Positions 44,217 through 52,975 of a stretch of 64,000 nucleotides of DNA are shown piece after piece. Below the pieces are notes generated by a model. The model made no database searches. It was not told where the DNA came from and saw only the letters and a program-made list of their open reading frames with translations. The DNA lies in assembly GCA_963789885.1 (NCBI GenBank), contig CAWBNB010000040.1:1-64000 (forward strand), in the 5' to 3' direction. This DNA comes from DATEDA01 sp963789885. Its GTDB lineage: Bacteria; Pseudomonadota; Gammaproteobacteria; Burkholderiales; SG8-39. Position numbers and translations under genes: made by a program. The first letter of the stretch is position 1; each line of letters opens with the position of its first letter.

Positions 44217-44636
44217 ATGCCCCACCTCGTAATCGTCTACACACCCAACATCAAGACGGACTTCGATGTGCTGTGCCGTACCCTGTGCGACACCTTGCTG
44301 TCCATCCGCGACGAGCAGGGCAAGCCGGTGTACCCCCCAGGCGGCACACGCGTAATGGCATTTCCCGCGGCGCACTACGCGGTCGCCGACGGGAAGGGCG
44401 ATTACGCCTTCATGTACCTGAACCTGCGCATCTTCGGGGGTCGGACGCCGGCCGTGAGAAAGAACACCGGCGACAGCCTGCTGGCCGCCACTCGCCGCGT
44501 CATGGAGGCAGCCATCGCGCGCGGGCCGATCGGCATCACTCTGCAGATCGACGAGACACCGAAGGAGATGCCCGGGGAGCTGATCCAGTCGTACGAGGAC
44601 AGGCACAACACCTTGCATGCGCTTTTCGGGAGGTAG
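44217..44636 (+). CDS. 5-carboxymethyl-2-hydroxymuconate isomerase-like tautomerase
   Basis: ATG 44217 with a strong GAAGGAGAA site; 139 residues. The start MPHLVIVYTPNI places a proline directly after the initiator Met, as in CHMI/HpcD and other tautomerases whose N-terminal Pro is the catalytic base. The ending LQIDETPKEMPGELIQSYEDRHNTLHAL fits the C-terminal region. CHMI acts in homoprotocatechuate breakdown; here the other pathway genes are absent, so the natural substrate is probably different. A same-strand aldo/keto reductase follows. Confidence 0.75.
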   Translation: MPHLVIVYTPNIKTDFDVLCRTLCDTLLSIRDEQGKPVYPPGGTRVMAFPAAHYAVADGKGDYAFMYLNLRIFGGRTPAVRKNTGDSLLAATRRVMEAAIARGPIGITLQIDETPKEMPGELIQSYEDRHNTLHALFGR

Positions 44637-44853
44637 CGGTGCGCGACGGCAGGCCGCGGCGGGACTTGCCGCCCGCCGTAGTCGAGTTCCCGCCTTGTCC
44701 GCGGCCATTTCGCAGATTCGCGCCGCGGCTCGCGGTTGGCTTTCGTTCTTGGCTAAGGTCTGAGCAACCCTCGATCGGCAGCACGAGCAGTCACACCGCA
44801 TGGGGCTGAGGCACGTGCAAAGCATCCATGCCGGACATGAGAGGAGAAAAGGA

Positions 44854-45852
44854 ATGCAGAAGCGAAAGCTCGGAAGCAGCGGCCTCGAAGTCTCGGCCAT
44901 GGGGCTCGGGTGCATGGGCTACGGCAACGCGCGCGGCGGCCGGGCCGAGGACAAGCAGGACCTGATCTCCCTGATCCGGACGGCGGTCGAACGCGGGATC
45001 ACGTTCTTCGACACCGCTGAATCCTATGGACCCTTCACGAATGAGGAGGTGGTGGGCGAGGCCTTGGCGCCCTTCAAGGGCCAGGTCGTGATCGCCAGCA
45101 AGTTCGGCTGGGACATTGACCCCGTGACGGGTGCGCACTCTGGGCGCCCAAACAGCCGCCGCAGTCACGTCAGGACCGCAGTCGAGGGGATGCTGAAGCG
45201 TCTCAAGACCGATTGCATCGACCTCCTCTACCAGCACCGGGTCGACCCAGAGGTGGCAATCGAGGAGGTCGCCGGGACGGTGAAGGAGCTGATTCGCGAA
45301 GGCAAGGCGAAATACTTCGGCTTGTCCGAGGCAGGCCCTCAAACGATCCGTCGCGCGCACGCGGTGCAGCCGGTCACTGCACTTCAAAGCGAGTATTCGC
45401 TGTGGACGAGAGAACCGGAAACGGACGTGATGCCGGTCCTCGAGGAACTCGGAATCGGCTTTGTTCCCTTCAGCCCGCTCGGCAAGGGCTTCCTGACCGG
45501 AAAGATCGACGAAACGACGACGTTCGATGCCTCGGATTTCCGCAACCGCGTACCGCGCTTTGCGCTGGAGGCACGCAAGGCGAACCAGGCTTTGGTCGAT
45601 CTGCTCGGCACGCTCGCCGAGCGCAAGGGCGCAACTCGCGCGCAGATCGCACTTGCCTGGCTTCTGGCCCAGAAGCCGTGGATCGTTCCAATCCCGGGCA
45701 CGAGGAAGGTGGAACGCCTCGACGAAAACATCGGAGCCCTTTCAGTGAAGCTTGCCGCCGAGGACCTTCGCTGGATCGAGGACACCGTATCAAAGGTCGA
45801 GGTGCAGGGAGAACGATATCCGGCAGAGTTCCTGAAGCACTCCGGGCGCTGA
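44854..45852 (+). CDS. Aldo/keto reductase (YajO/IolS-like)
   Basis: ATG 44854 with a GAGGAGAAAAGGA site; 332 residues. AKR barrel with MQKRKLGSSGLEVSAMGLGCMGYG, TFFDTAESYGPFTNEEVVGEAL (Asp, Tyr), VVIASKFGWD (Lys) and IDLLYQHRVDPEV (His). The later IPIPGTRKVERLDENIGAL region is the NADPH signature. Broad aldehyde/ketone reductase fold; substrate unknown. Co-directional with the isomerase upstream and the Bug gene 50 bases downstream. Confidence 0.94.
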   Translation: MQKRKLGSSGLEVSAMGLGCMGYGNARGGRAEDKQDLISLIRTAVERGITFFDTAESYGPFTNEEVVGEALAPFKGQVVIASKFGWDIDPVTGAHSGRPNSRRSHVRTAVEGMLKRLKTDCIDLLYQHRVDPEVAIEEVAGTVKELIREGKAKYFGLSEAGPQTIRRAHAVQPVTALQSEYSLWTREPETDVMPVLEELGIGFVPFSPLGKGFLTGKIDETTTFDASDFRNRVPRFALEARKANQALVDLLGTLAERKGATRAQIALAWLLAQKPWIVPIPGTRKVERLDENIGALSVKLAAEDLRWIEDTVSKVEVQGERYPAEFLKHSGR

Positions 45853-45903
45853 GCGCAGGCGAACGCACAAATTTCAGCTCTCGCGCGATTCGATGAGGAG
45901 CAC

Positions 45904-46890
45904 ATGATCAGTCTCAGAAAGATTGTTTCCGCTGTACTCGCTGTTGCAGCCGCGGCCTTCATCTTGTGCGGTGGAGCGGCGGCCCAGAACGCCCCCTATC
46001 CCACGAGGCCGGTCAAGGTGGTCGTGCCTTTCGCAGCAGGAGGAACTTCGGACGTCGTCGCGCGCATCTTCGGCGAAAAGGTGGGCGCCGAGCTGGGACA
46101 GCCCTTCATCGTCGAAAACCGGACCGGGGCCGGCGGCGCGATCGGAACGCAGGCGGTGATTCGGTCCAAGCCGGACGGCTACACGCTGCTGAGCATGTCG
46201 GCGGCTAACGCCATCCTCCCGCTGCTGCAGGAGAACACCTACGACTGGGAACGCGACCTTATGCCGGTCATCGGGATCGGTTCGGTGCCCTACGCCATCG
46301 CCGTGAACGGCAAGTCGAACATCCGGTCCATTGGCGATCTGGTGGCAACGGCGAAGTCGATGCCGGGCGGCATCAACTATGCGTCGGGCGGCACCGGCTC
46401 TCCGAGCCACTTGGCCCCCGCGCGCCTCGTGCGGGAACTGAACGTGGATGCCACTCATGTTCCGTTTCAAGGATTGAGCGGCGCCGTCCAGGCGCTCCTG
46501 GGCAATCAGGTTCAGTTCATCTGCGCCACGGTTGCCGACGTGACGAAGCTTGCGAAATCGGGGGACCTTCGGCTGCTCGCCGTAACGTCCGAACAGCGGC
46601 TGCCGGAGTTGCCGGACGTGCCAACTATGGCCGAGTTGGGTTTTGCGGACTTCTATCCCTCTACCTGGTACGCCTTCCTCGTGCCGGCGAAGACGCCGAG
46701 CGATGTCGTCGACCGCCTGTACAACGCCTATACGAAGGCCGCCAGTGACCCCGGCGTTCAAGAGCGGCTGCGTGCGCTCGGCCTCGCGGTCAAGGTAAGA
46801 AACGGCGCCGAGCTCGGCAAATTCATGCGTGACGACGTAGCCCGCTGGGGCCGCGTCATCCAGGAGAACCAGATCAAGTTGGCGAACTGA
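45904..46890 (+). CDS. Bug/TctC-family periplasmic solute-binding protein (4)
   Basis: 328 residues: MISLRKIVSAVLAVAAAAFILCGGAAAQN signal peptide, then APYPTRPVKVVVPFAAGGTSDVVARIF, VENRTGAGGAIGTQAVIRSKPDGYTLL and INYASGGTGSPSHLAPARLV. A GAGGAG site lies eight bases upstream. Very close to the copy at 38126-39106, including long shared DNA blocks, so the two are recent paralogues. Followed by the YciI-like gene. Confidence 0.93.
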   Translation: MISLRKIVSAVLAVAAAAFILCGGAAAQNAPYPTRPVKVVVPFAAGGTSDVVARIFGEKVGAELGQPFIVENRTGAGGAIGTQAVIRSKPDGYTLLSMSAANAILPLLQENTYDWERDLMPVIGIGSVPYAIAVNGKSNIRSIGDLVATAKSMPGGINYASGGTGSPSHLAPARLVRELNVDATHVPFQGLSGAVQALLGNQVQFICATVADVTKLAKSGDLRLLAVTSEQRLPELPDVPTMAELGFADFYPSTWYAFLVPAKTPSDVVDRLYNAYTKAASDPGVQERLRALGLAVKVRNGAELGKFMRDDVARWGRVIQENQIKLAN

Positions 46891-46975
46891 GCTCCGAGAG
46901 GACGAGCACGGAAGCAACCGCCCCATCGAGCATCGGGGTGGACACGCGGGATAGCCAGATGAGGAGAGGCAACCA

Positions 46976-47278
46976 ATGCTTTGGGCCATTTACTGCATCA
47001 GCAAGCCGGACTCGGCGGCCTTGAGGAGCGAGCACTCGACACGGCATCGCAGCTACCTGGACGCCAGCCAGCCCCATCTCTTCTTCGCGGGCGGACTCCA
47101 GAGCGACGATGGCGCAGAGATTGTCGGCGCCATGTTCATCGTGAATGTGAAGGACCGCAGTGCGGCCCAGGCCTTCATCGACGGTGAGCCTTTCAATCAG
47201 GCCGGCGTCTTCGAAAAGGTCACCGTGTGCCGATTGGGCAAAGGCCGGTTCAACCCGCAGCTGGTAGATGTTGCCTAG
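46976..47278 (+). CDS. YciI-family protein
   Basis: 100 residues, ferredoxin-like alpha/beta fold: MLWAIYCISKPDSAALRSEHSTRHRSYLD with the His/Asp pair typical of YCII, then LFFAGGLQSDDGAEIVGAMFIVNVKDRSAAQAFIDGEPFNQAGVF and a C-terminal VCRLGKGRFNPQL. YciI relatives are small enzymes or stress proteins with a conserved His-Asp dyad. Located between two Bug receptor genes on the plus strand; GAGGAGAGGCAACC precedes the ATG. It may act on the pathway metabolite of this run. Confidence 0.85.
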   Translation: MLWAIYCISKPDSAALRSEHSTRHRSYLDASQPHLFFAGGLQSDDGAEIVGAMFIVNVKDRSAAQAFIDGEPFNQAGVFEKVTVCRLGKGRFNPQLVDVA

Positions 47279-47286
47279 GTGACCTC

Positions 47287-48273
47287 ATGATCGCCCTCAG
47301 GAAAGCATCTCTCGTTCTGGCCTTCGCGGCATTCCTTCTTGCCGGCCCAAGTGTTCGGGCTCAATCCGAGCCCTTCCCAACGAAGCCGATCAAGCTGATC
47401 GTCACCTTCGAACCCGGGGGAACCGGCGATTTCGTGGCGCGGATCCTTGCCGAGAGGATGGGCGCCGACCTGGGACAGTCCGTCCTCATTGAAAACCGAT
47501 CCGGCGGCGGCGGAGCGATTGGCGCGCAGGCAGCGGCCCGGTCCAAAGCGGACGGTTACACGATCCTGCAGATCGCAACCACTCACCTCATCCTCCCGAA
47601 TCTCCAAAAGAACGTGCCGTACGATCTGGAGCGCGACTTCACGCCGGTCTTCGGAGCCAATGTGGTCCCGCAGGTCGTTGTGGTGAACGCCAAGTCGAGC
47701 TTCCGGTCGCTCGCCGACCTGGTTGCAGCGGCCAAGGCCAATCCAGGCGCGCTCAACTTCGGGTCCGGCGGTAACGGATCCCTTAGCCACCTGACTGGCG
47801 CGCTGCTGGTCACGGATCTGAAGATAAGCACCACTCATGTTCCCTTTCGCGGCCTCGGTCCCGCCGTCCAGGCTCTGCTGGGAAACAACGTCCACTTCGT
47901 CGTCGGCAACATTCCGGACGTGATCAAGTTCGTGAACTCCGGCGACTTCCGGCTCCTCGTCATAACCTCCGAGCAGCGCCTCTCCTATCTGCCGGACGTG
48001 CCCACGATGACGGAGCAGGGCGTGCCGTCTTTGAGCGCCGCATTCTCCTGGAACAGTTACCTCGTCCCGGCGGGAACACCGAGCGAAATCGTGGATCGCC
48101 TGTACCGGGCCTTTGCAAAGGCGGCGAGCGACCCTGGGGTGAAAGAGCGGCTGGATAACGTCAGCGTGGCGATCAAGCCCATGAACGGAGCTGAACTCCG
48201 CAAGTACTTGCAGGCCGAATCCACTCGCTGGCGTCGTGCCATCGAGGCTAACCAGGTCAAGATCGAGAACTGA
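47287..48273 (+). CDS. Bug/TctC-family periplasmic solute-binding protein (5)
   Basis: ATG 47287 (MIALRKASLVLAFAAFLLAGPSVRAQS), 328 residues; the start lies eight bases past the YciI stop, so translation is probably coupled. Signal peptide, then FPTKPIKLIVTFEPGGTGDFVARIL, IENRSGGGGAIGAQAAARSKADGYTIL and LNFGSGGNGSLSHLTGALLV. The first loop has EPGG instead of the AAGG of its paralogues, which may change ligand preference. Last gene of the plus-strand run that starts at 39830. Confidence 0.92.
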   Translation: MIALRKASLVLAFAAFLLAGPSVRAQSEPFPTKPIKLIVTFEPGGTGDFVARILAERMGADLGQSVLIENRSGGGGAIGAQAAARSKADGYTILQIATTHLILPNLQKNVPYDLERDFTPVFGANVVPQVVVVNAKSSFRSLADLVAAAKANPGALNFGSGGNGSLSHLTGALLVTDLKISTTHVPFRGLGPAVQALLGNNVHFVVGNIPDVIKFVNSGDFRLLVITSEQRLSYLPDVPTMTEQGVPSLSAAFSWNSYLVPAGTPSEIVDRLYRAFAKAASDPGVKERLDNVSVAIKPMNGAELRKYLQAESTRWRRAIEANQVKIEN

Positions 48274-48368
48274 CCCGGTCAGGGTGACCGTTGTGACTGC
48301 TCGCGAGTGCCGGTCGCCGATGATCAACCGGGTCGACCGGTTTCCGCACTGCTTCGAGGCTGCCCTCG

Positions 48369-49283
48369 TTATTGGCGAGCAACCACCGGCACGCCGGTGA
48401 ATTGCTCGTAGACCTCCACCAGCGCTGCAGCGTCCTTGTCGCCGAGCCCCATCGCCTTGGCGATCTGGTGAACCTGAAGCGCCACCGAAGCCATGAACAT
48501 AGGCACTCCCAGCGACTTGCCGAGCGCCGTCTGAAGCTCCACATCCTTGGCGGTGATGTCCATCCGGATCCCGTCGAAGTCGCGAGCAAGAAAACGGGGA
48601 GCGTTGTACTGGAACGCGACGCTGTTTCCGGTCGTGTTGCTGATGGTTTCCACCATCTGTTTCGGATCCAGCCCGGCCTTGGCGCCCATCGCCAACCCTT
48701 CGGCGATCACGACGCGATTGACCTGCATCAACATGTTGTTGACCACCTTCATCGCGGTGCCGAGGCCGATGCCACCGAAGTGCGTGATCTCCGAGGTCAT
48801 GGTCTGGAGAACCGGCCGCGCCCGGTCGAGGGCCGCCGGATCGCCACCCACATAGCACTTCAGCGATGCGGTCTTCGCGCCACCCCTGTCCCTCATCCCG
48901 GTCACCGGCGCATCGATGAGGTGGATGCCCTTCGAGGCAAGCCGGGGATGCATGCTCCTGAGCGCCATCATGTCGATGGTGCTCATGACGATGATCAGGT
49001 CGTCTGGCTGCGCGGTCTGGACGAACCCGCGCGGACCGAAGATGACCTCTTCGGTCTGGGCGGTCGTTTCGACCATGGAAATCAGGATGGGCGCGCGTCG
49101 CGCGACGTCGGCGGGATCCGTCGCCCCTAGCGCACCGAGGCCCACCAGGTGCTCGACCTTTCGCGGGTCGAGGTCGCAGACCGCGAGCTGGTGCCCGTTC
49201 TTCAGGATGTTCTCGGTCATGGGGGTCCCCATCATCCCGAGACCGACGAATCCAACCGTACGCTTCCTATCCTCACCGCTCAT
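48369..49283 (-). CDS. 3-hydroxyisobutyrate-dehydrogenase-family oxidoreductase
   Basis: 304 residues: VGFVGLGMMGTPMTENILKNGHQLAV (dinucleotide site), LIDAPVTGMRDRGGAKTASLKCYVGG (substrate loop, with an insertion relative to DAPVSGG), catalytic Lys in LGTAMKVVNNMLMQ and the helical domain MDITAKDVELQTALGKSLGVPMFM. A single-domain member, less similar to the paired genes at 27-29 kb. It lies downstream of the GMC and aldehyde dehydrogenase genes on the minus strand, 240 bases from the GMC stop. Confidence 0.92.
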   Translation of the reverse strand: MSGEDRKRTVGFVGLGMMGTPMTENILKNGHQLAVCDLDPRKVEHLVGLGALGATDPADVARRAPILISMVETTAQTEEVIFGPRGFVQTAQPDDLIIVMSTIDMMALRSMHPRLASKGIHLIDAPVTGMRDRGGAKTASLKCYVGGDPAALDRARPVLQTMTSEITHFGGIGLGTAMKVVNNMLMQVNRVVIAEGLAMGAKAGLDPKQMVETISNTTGNSVAFQYNAPRFLARDFDGIRMDITAKDVELQTALGKSLGVPMFMASVALQVHQIAKAMGLGDKDAAALVEVYEQFTGVPVVARQ

Positions 49284-49523
49284 CTGATGCTCCTGATGCG
49301 AAGGCAGAGCCTTTCGGGGGAATTTGGGCCTTCAGCGCACGCCGGTCCTCGAGATCGGCCCGGACGTCTCCTTGCTGCCCGCGGAAAAGCACATGGGCGG
49401 TGTTGTCGTCCACGCCCGACCTCACCACCTGCCCAGGAATCACCTCGAGCGCCCGCGTGCCGCCGATGAGCTGCGGATGAAGCCGGACTCGCCTTGCGCG
49501 GCGTCAAAGGTCGGCCCAAGAAC

Positions 49524-51185
49524 TCAGGCTATCGCGGTCTCCGGCGCGGGCGAGTGCGCTGCACGGTCCGAACGCTCCGCGTCGTCAAGAACCATGTCAG
49601 CGCATTTCTCGCCAACCAACATGCAAGGAACGCTCGTGTTCCCGGAGATCATTGTCGGCATGATCGAGGCATCCGCGATGCGAAGGCCCGAGATGCCGTG
49701 CACGCGCAAGCGGTCATCAACCACCGCCATCGGATCGTGCCCCATCTTGCAGGTTCCGAGCATGTGTTGCGTGGTCTGGCCGGTGTTGCGGATGTATTCG
49801 AGAATCTCCTCGTCCGTCTCGATACGGCGGCCGGGCTCCATTTCCTCGATGATGGCCTCGCGCAGCGGCGGAGCGTCGGCAATATCCCGGGCGCGTCTCA
49901 CGGCCAGTACGGCCGCCTGCCGGTCATTCTCGGTGTCGAGGAACCGGTAGCTGATCGACGGCGGCGCGAAAGGATCGGACGACCGGACGTGAATACTGCC
50001 GGTGCTCTCGGTGCGCTGGACGTGCGTATACATGCCGAAGCCTTCGATAGCCGACATCCGGCGCCCCTGCCCGGTCTTCAGCTCGATGATGTAGGGACTG
50101 ACCACCATCATGATGTCCGGATCCTTGAGCTCCGGACGCGAACGCGCGAACACCCGCATCGTGCCGTGGCCCTGCGAGATGAAACCCTTCCGGAAGAGCA
50201 CGTACCGGAGAATTTCGACACCCAACCTCCAGCCGCGCCCTTTCTTCGCAAGGGAGATCCCCGGTCTGTTGAACCGCCACTTCATGAGCGCCGCGTAGTG
50301 ATCGCGAAGGTTCTCGCCGACGCCCTTCAATTCGTGAACGACCTTGATCCCATGCTGGCGAAGAATGTCCGGGTTCCCGATGCCTGACAGTTCGATAAGC
50401 TTGGGCGAATTCGCTGTTCCACCGCACACGATGACTTCGCGCGTGACGCGGGCCTCCTGCATCGCGCCGTTCTGCCTGAAGCGGACGCCGACGCAGCGCT
50501 TTCCTTCCAGGATCAGCGACGTGGCCTCTGCCCCCTGGAGGATCGTCAGGTTTGGCCGCTTGCGCGCCGGCTCGAGATACTGCGTCGCCGTACTGTGGCG
50601 AAGCCCGCGGTAGCTGGTCTGCTGCGCCATCGCAACGCCTTCCTGCGTCGCACCGCTGTAGTCCGGGTTGTAGGGGATACCGGCCGCTACGGCGGATTTG
50701 ATGAACAGATCGTAGAACGGCGCGATTTTCGAACTTTCGGTGACCTTGATCGGGCCGGTTCGGCCGCGGTATTCGTCGGAGCCGAGTTCGGTGCTCTCGA
50801 GCTTCTTCAGATACGGCAGCACCTCGCTGAAGCTCCAGCCCTTGCAGCCCATCTGAGCCCAGGTGTCGTAGTCCAGCCGTTGTCCGCGGTTATAGACGAT
50901 GGCATTGAGCGCGCTGCTGCCACCTAGCAGCTTGCCGCGCGGAACGTAGAGCTTGCGGTTGCCGTAGCTTTCGTGGGGCTCGGCGTAGTAGCGCCAGTTC
51001 ACGGTCGGATTGTCGATCATGAACACAACGCCAGCCGGCGGCCGCGACCAGACGTACTTTGCGCCCTTCTCTCCGGCCTCAAGGCACAGCACCTTGTATT
51101 TCGCGTTCTCGCTCAGGCGGGCGGCGACGATACCACCGGCCGAGCCGGAGCCGATCACCACGTAGTCATACATGTTTGGCTGCAT
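49524..51185 (-). CDS. GMC-family FAD-dependent oxidoreductase (choline dehydrogenase-like)
   Basis: The start is ATG 51185 (MQPNMYDYVVIGSGSAGGIVAARLSENA); a GTG at 51206 is possible. About 553 residues. Signature GKLLGGSSALNAIVYNRGQRLDYDTW; second signature VCGGTANSPKLIELSGIGNPDILRQHGI; active site TTQHMLGTCKMGHDPMAVVD (His) and MPTMISGNTSVPCMLVGEKCADM, in which the usual NTN reads NTS. Same-strand with the aldehyde dehydrogenase 24 bases upstream, which may oxidise the aldehyde it makes. Confidence 0.93.
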   Translation of the reverse strand: MQPNMYDYVVIGSGSAGGIVAARLSENAKYKVLCLEAGEKGAKYVWSRPPAGVVFMIDNPTVNWRYYAEPHESYGNRKLYVPRGKLLGGSSALNAIVYNRGQRLDYDTWAQMGCKGWSFSEVLPYLKKLESTELGSDEYRGRTGPIKVTESSKIAPFYDLFIKSAVAAGIPYNPDYSGATQEGVAMAQQTSYRGLRHSTATQYLEPARKRPNLTILQGAEATSLILEGKRCVGVRFRQNGAMQEARVTREVIVCGGTANSPKLIELSGIGNPDILRQHGIKVVHELKGVGENLRDHYAALMKWRFNRPGISLAKKGRGWRLGVEILRYVLFRKGFISQGHGTMRVFARSRPELKDPDIMMVVSPYIIELKTGQGRRMSAIEGFGMYTHVQRTESTGSIHVRSSDPFAPPSISYRFLDTENDRQAAVLAVRRARDIADAPPLREAIIEEMEPGRRIETDEEILEYIRNTGQTTQHMLGTCKMGHDPMAVVDDRLRVHGISGLRIADASIMPTMISGNTSVPCMLVGEKCADMVLDDAERSDRAAHSPAPETAIA

Positions 51186-51209
51186 GGATTCGCTTCCGGC
51201 GCTCACGGC

Positions 51210-52685
51210 TCACAGGAAAATCTGCAGCGACTTCTCTTCGGTGTACGAGTAGAGTTCCTCGATCCCGCGTTCACGCCCGACCCCGCTGTTCTTGTAGCCG
51301 CCGAACGGGACGGCGCGCACGTGCGTATTCATGCCGTTGACCCAGATGTAGCCGGACTTCAGGCGCTGCGCGGTGCGCAACGCTTTCGTCATGTCCTGGG
51401 TCCAGACCCCGGCCGTCAGCCCATACTCCACTGAGTTGGCCATCTCGATCGCCTGGTCGATGTCCGACCAGCGCAGGATCGAAAGCACGGGGCCGAAGAT
51501 TTCCTCGCGGGCGATGCGCATCTCCTGGCGGACATCAGCGAATACCGTGGGCTGGAACCAGAACCCCTTCTCGAACGCGGGTCCGGTCGGCCGCTTGCCG
51601 CCCGCCACCAGCCGCGCGCCTTCAGCCTTCCCAATCTCGACGTAGTTCTCGATCCGCGCCAGATGCGCCTGCGAATTGATCGCGCCCATCTGGGTCGTCC
51701 ATTCGAACGGGTCACCGATGCGGATTGCCTCGGCCTTGGCGGCCACCCGCTTCACCACCTCGTCGTAGATCGCGTCGTGGACGAACAGGCGGCTCGTAGA
51801 GCTGCACGACTGCCCCTGCCAGGTGAAGTTCATCCCGTCCACCGCAGCCTCGGCGACCTTCTCGACCGGCGCGTCGGAAAAGATGATGAACGGGTTCTTG
51901 CCGCCGAGCTCCAGCGAGATCGACTTCACCGCCACCTCGGCTGCCGAGCGCTGGATGGACATTCCCGTGCGGATGGAGCCGACGAAGGACAGGCGCTTGA
52001 CGCGCGGATGCCGCACCAGCGCGCCGCCGACTTCGCCATCGCCGGTGACGATGTTGACCACGCCGGCAGGCAGCACCTCTTTCGCGATCTCGCCCAGCAG
52101 CGTCGCCGACAGGGGACATTGCTCGGAAGGCTTCAACACCACCGAGTTGCCCGCCACGAGCGGCGAGGCGATGCCGAACACCGCCATGGCGAGCGGGTGG
52201 TTGAATGCGACGATCCGGCCAACCACGCCGTACGGTTCCCGGATGGTGAGGTTGAGCGTGTTCGAGCTGCCCGGAATCGTGTTGCCCTGCAGCTCATAGC
52301 CGAGGCCCGCGAAGTAGCGGAGCCTGTCGATGCAGCCCGAGACGTCGCCCTTCATGCCGGTGATCGAGTTGCCGGAGTCGGCGACCTCCAGCGTCAGAAG
52401 GTCTTCCGAGCGCGCCGCGAGCGCGTCGGCCAGTTTGAACAGGTACTGGGAACGCTGCGCCACGGACAGGGCCGCCCATGCCGGCTGAGCGGCCTCTGCC
52501 GCGCTGACTGCCCGGTCGACGTCGGCCGCCGTTGCGCGCGGGACCTTGCCGATGACCTCCCCGGTGGCGGGATTGGTCGATTCGATCCAGTTTCCGCCGG
52601 AACTCTCGACCAGCTCCCCGCCGATCAGCATCCGTCCCGTGACCGGAGCCAGCCTTTTGAGATTGGTGGAGTTGAGGTTGCTCAT
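51210..52685 (-). CDS. Aldehyde dehydrogenase (2)
   Basis: 491 residues: MLIGGELVESSGGNWIESTNPATGEVIGKV, PYGVVGRIVAFNHPLAMAVFGIASPLVAGNSVVLKPSEQ, FVGSIRTGMSIQ, Glu in SLELGGKNPFIIF and catalytic Cys in FTWQGQSCSSTSRLFV; EEIFGPVLSILRW and PFGGYKNSGVGRERGIEE close the domain. All catalytic residues are present. Downstream partner is the GMC oxidoreductase. The 31-base element 52876-52906 lies about 190 bases upstream of its start. Confidence 0.95.
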   Translation of the reverse strand: MSNLNSTNLKRLAPVTGRMLIGGELVESSGGNWIESTNPATGEVIGKVPRATAADVDRAVSAAEAAQPAWAALSVAQRSQYLFKLADALAARSEDLLTLEVADSGNSITGMKGDVSGCIDRLRYFAGLGYELQGNTIPGSSNTLNLTIREPYGVVGRIVAFNHPLAMAVFGIASPLVAGNSVVLKPSEQCPLSATLLGEIAKEVLPAGVVNIVTGDGEVGGALVRHPRVKRLSFVGSIRTGMSIQRSAAEVAVKSISLELGGKNPFIIFSDAPVEKVAEAAVDGMNFTWQGQSCSSTSRLFVHDAIYDEVVKRVAAKAEAIRIGDPFEWTTQMGAINSQAHLARIENYVEIGKAEGARLVAGGKRPTGPAFEKGFWFQPTVFADVRQEMRIAREEIFGPVLSILRWSDIDQAIEMANSVEYGLTAGVWTQDMTKALRTAQRLKSGYIWVNGMNTHVRAVPFGGYKNSGVGRERGIEELYSYTEEKSLQIFL

Positions 52686-52875
52686 GAGCGTCTCACCATC
52701 GTCGGGGTTGGATTCCTCGAGAGTTGAGCAACACGCGTGCCATGCGACCGCTTTGTCGAGCCTTGCCGCCGGTCGACGCAGAACCCCGGCGCCACTCGAA
52801 AATTCCGCGCTAAAGCGCCTATGGCGCAGTCACTGGCGCCGGTTCGCGCCGCGGAATGGCCTCAGATGTCGTCTA

Positions 52876-52906
52876 TGGGAACATGTCGCTGTAGCCTGCA
52901 AGGACA
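52876..52906 (+). repeat. 31-base dispersed element, copy 2
   Basis: Begins TGGGAACATGTCGCTGTAGC and ends CAAGGACA; 27 of 31 bases match the inverted copy at 39491-39521. Like copy 1 it sits upstream of an aldehyde dehydrogenase and is oriented away from it. The rest of the gap 52686-52975 shows no gene. Confidence 0.55.
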
Positions 52907-52975
52907 GCCGATGCAGGTGTCACCACTGAATGCCGGACGCAGCCCGGGAGCGGCCGCTCCTACGCCCCGGTCCGG

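Noticed and set aside
49273..49503. 76-codon minus-strand open stretch directly upstream of the dehydrogenase at 49283 (VIPGQVVRSGVDDNTAHVLFRGQQ)
   Set aside because: It looks partly coding and overlaps the next start by about 11 bases, but has no good start codon and matches no family I know; not supported enough for a feature.
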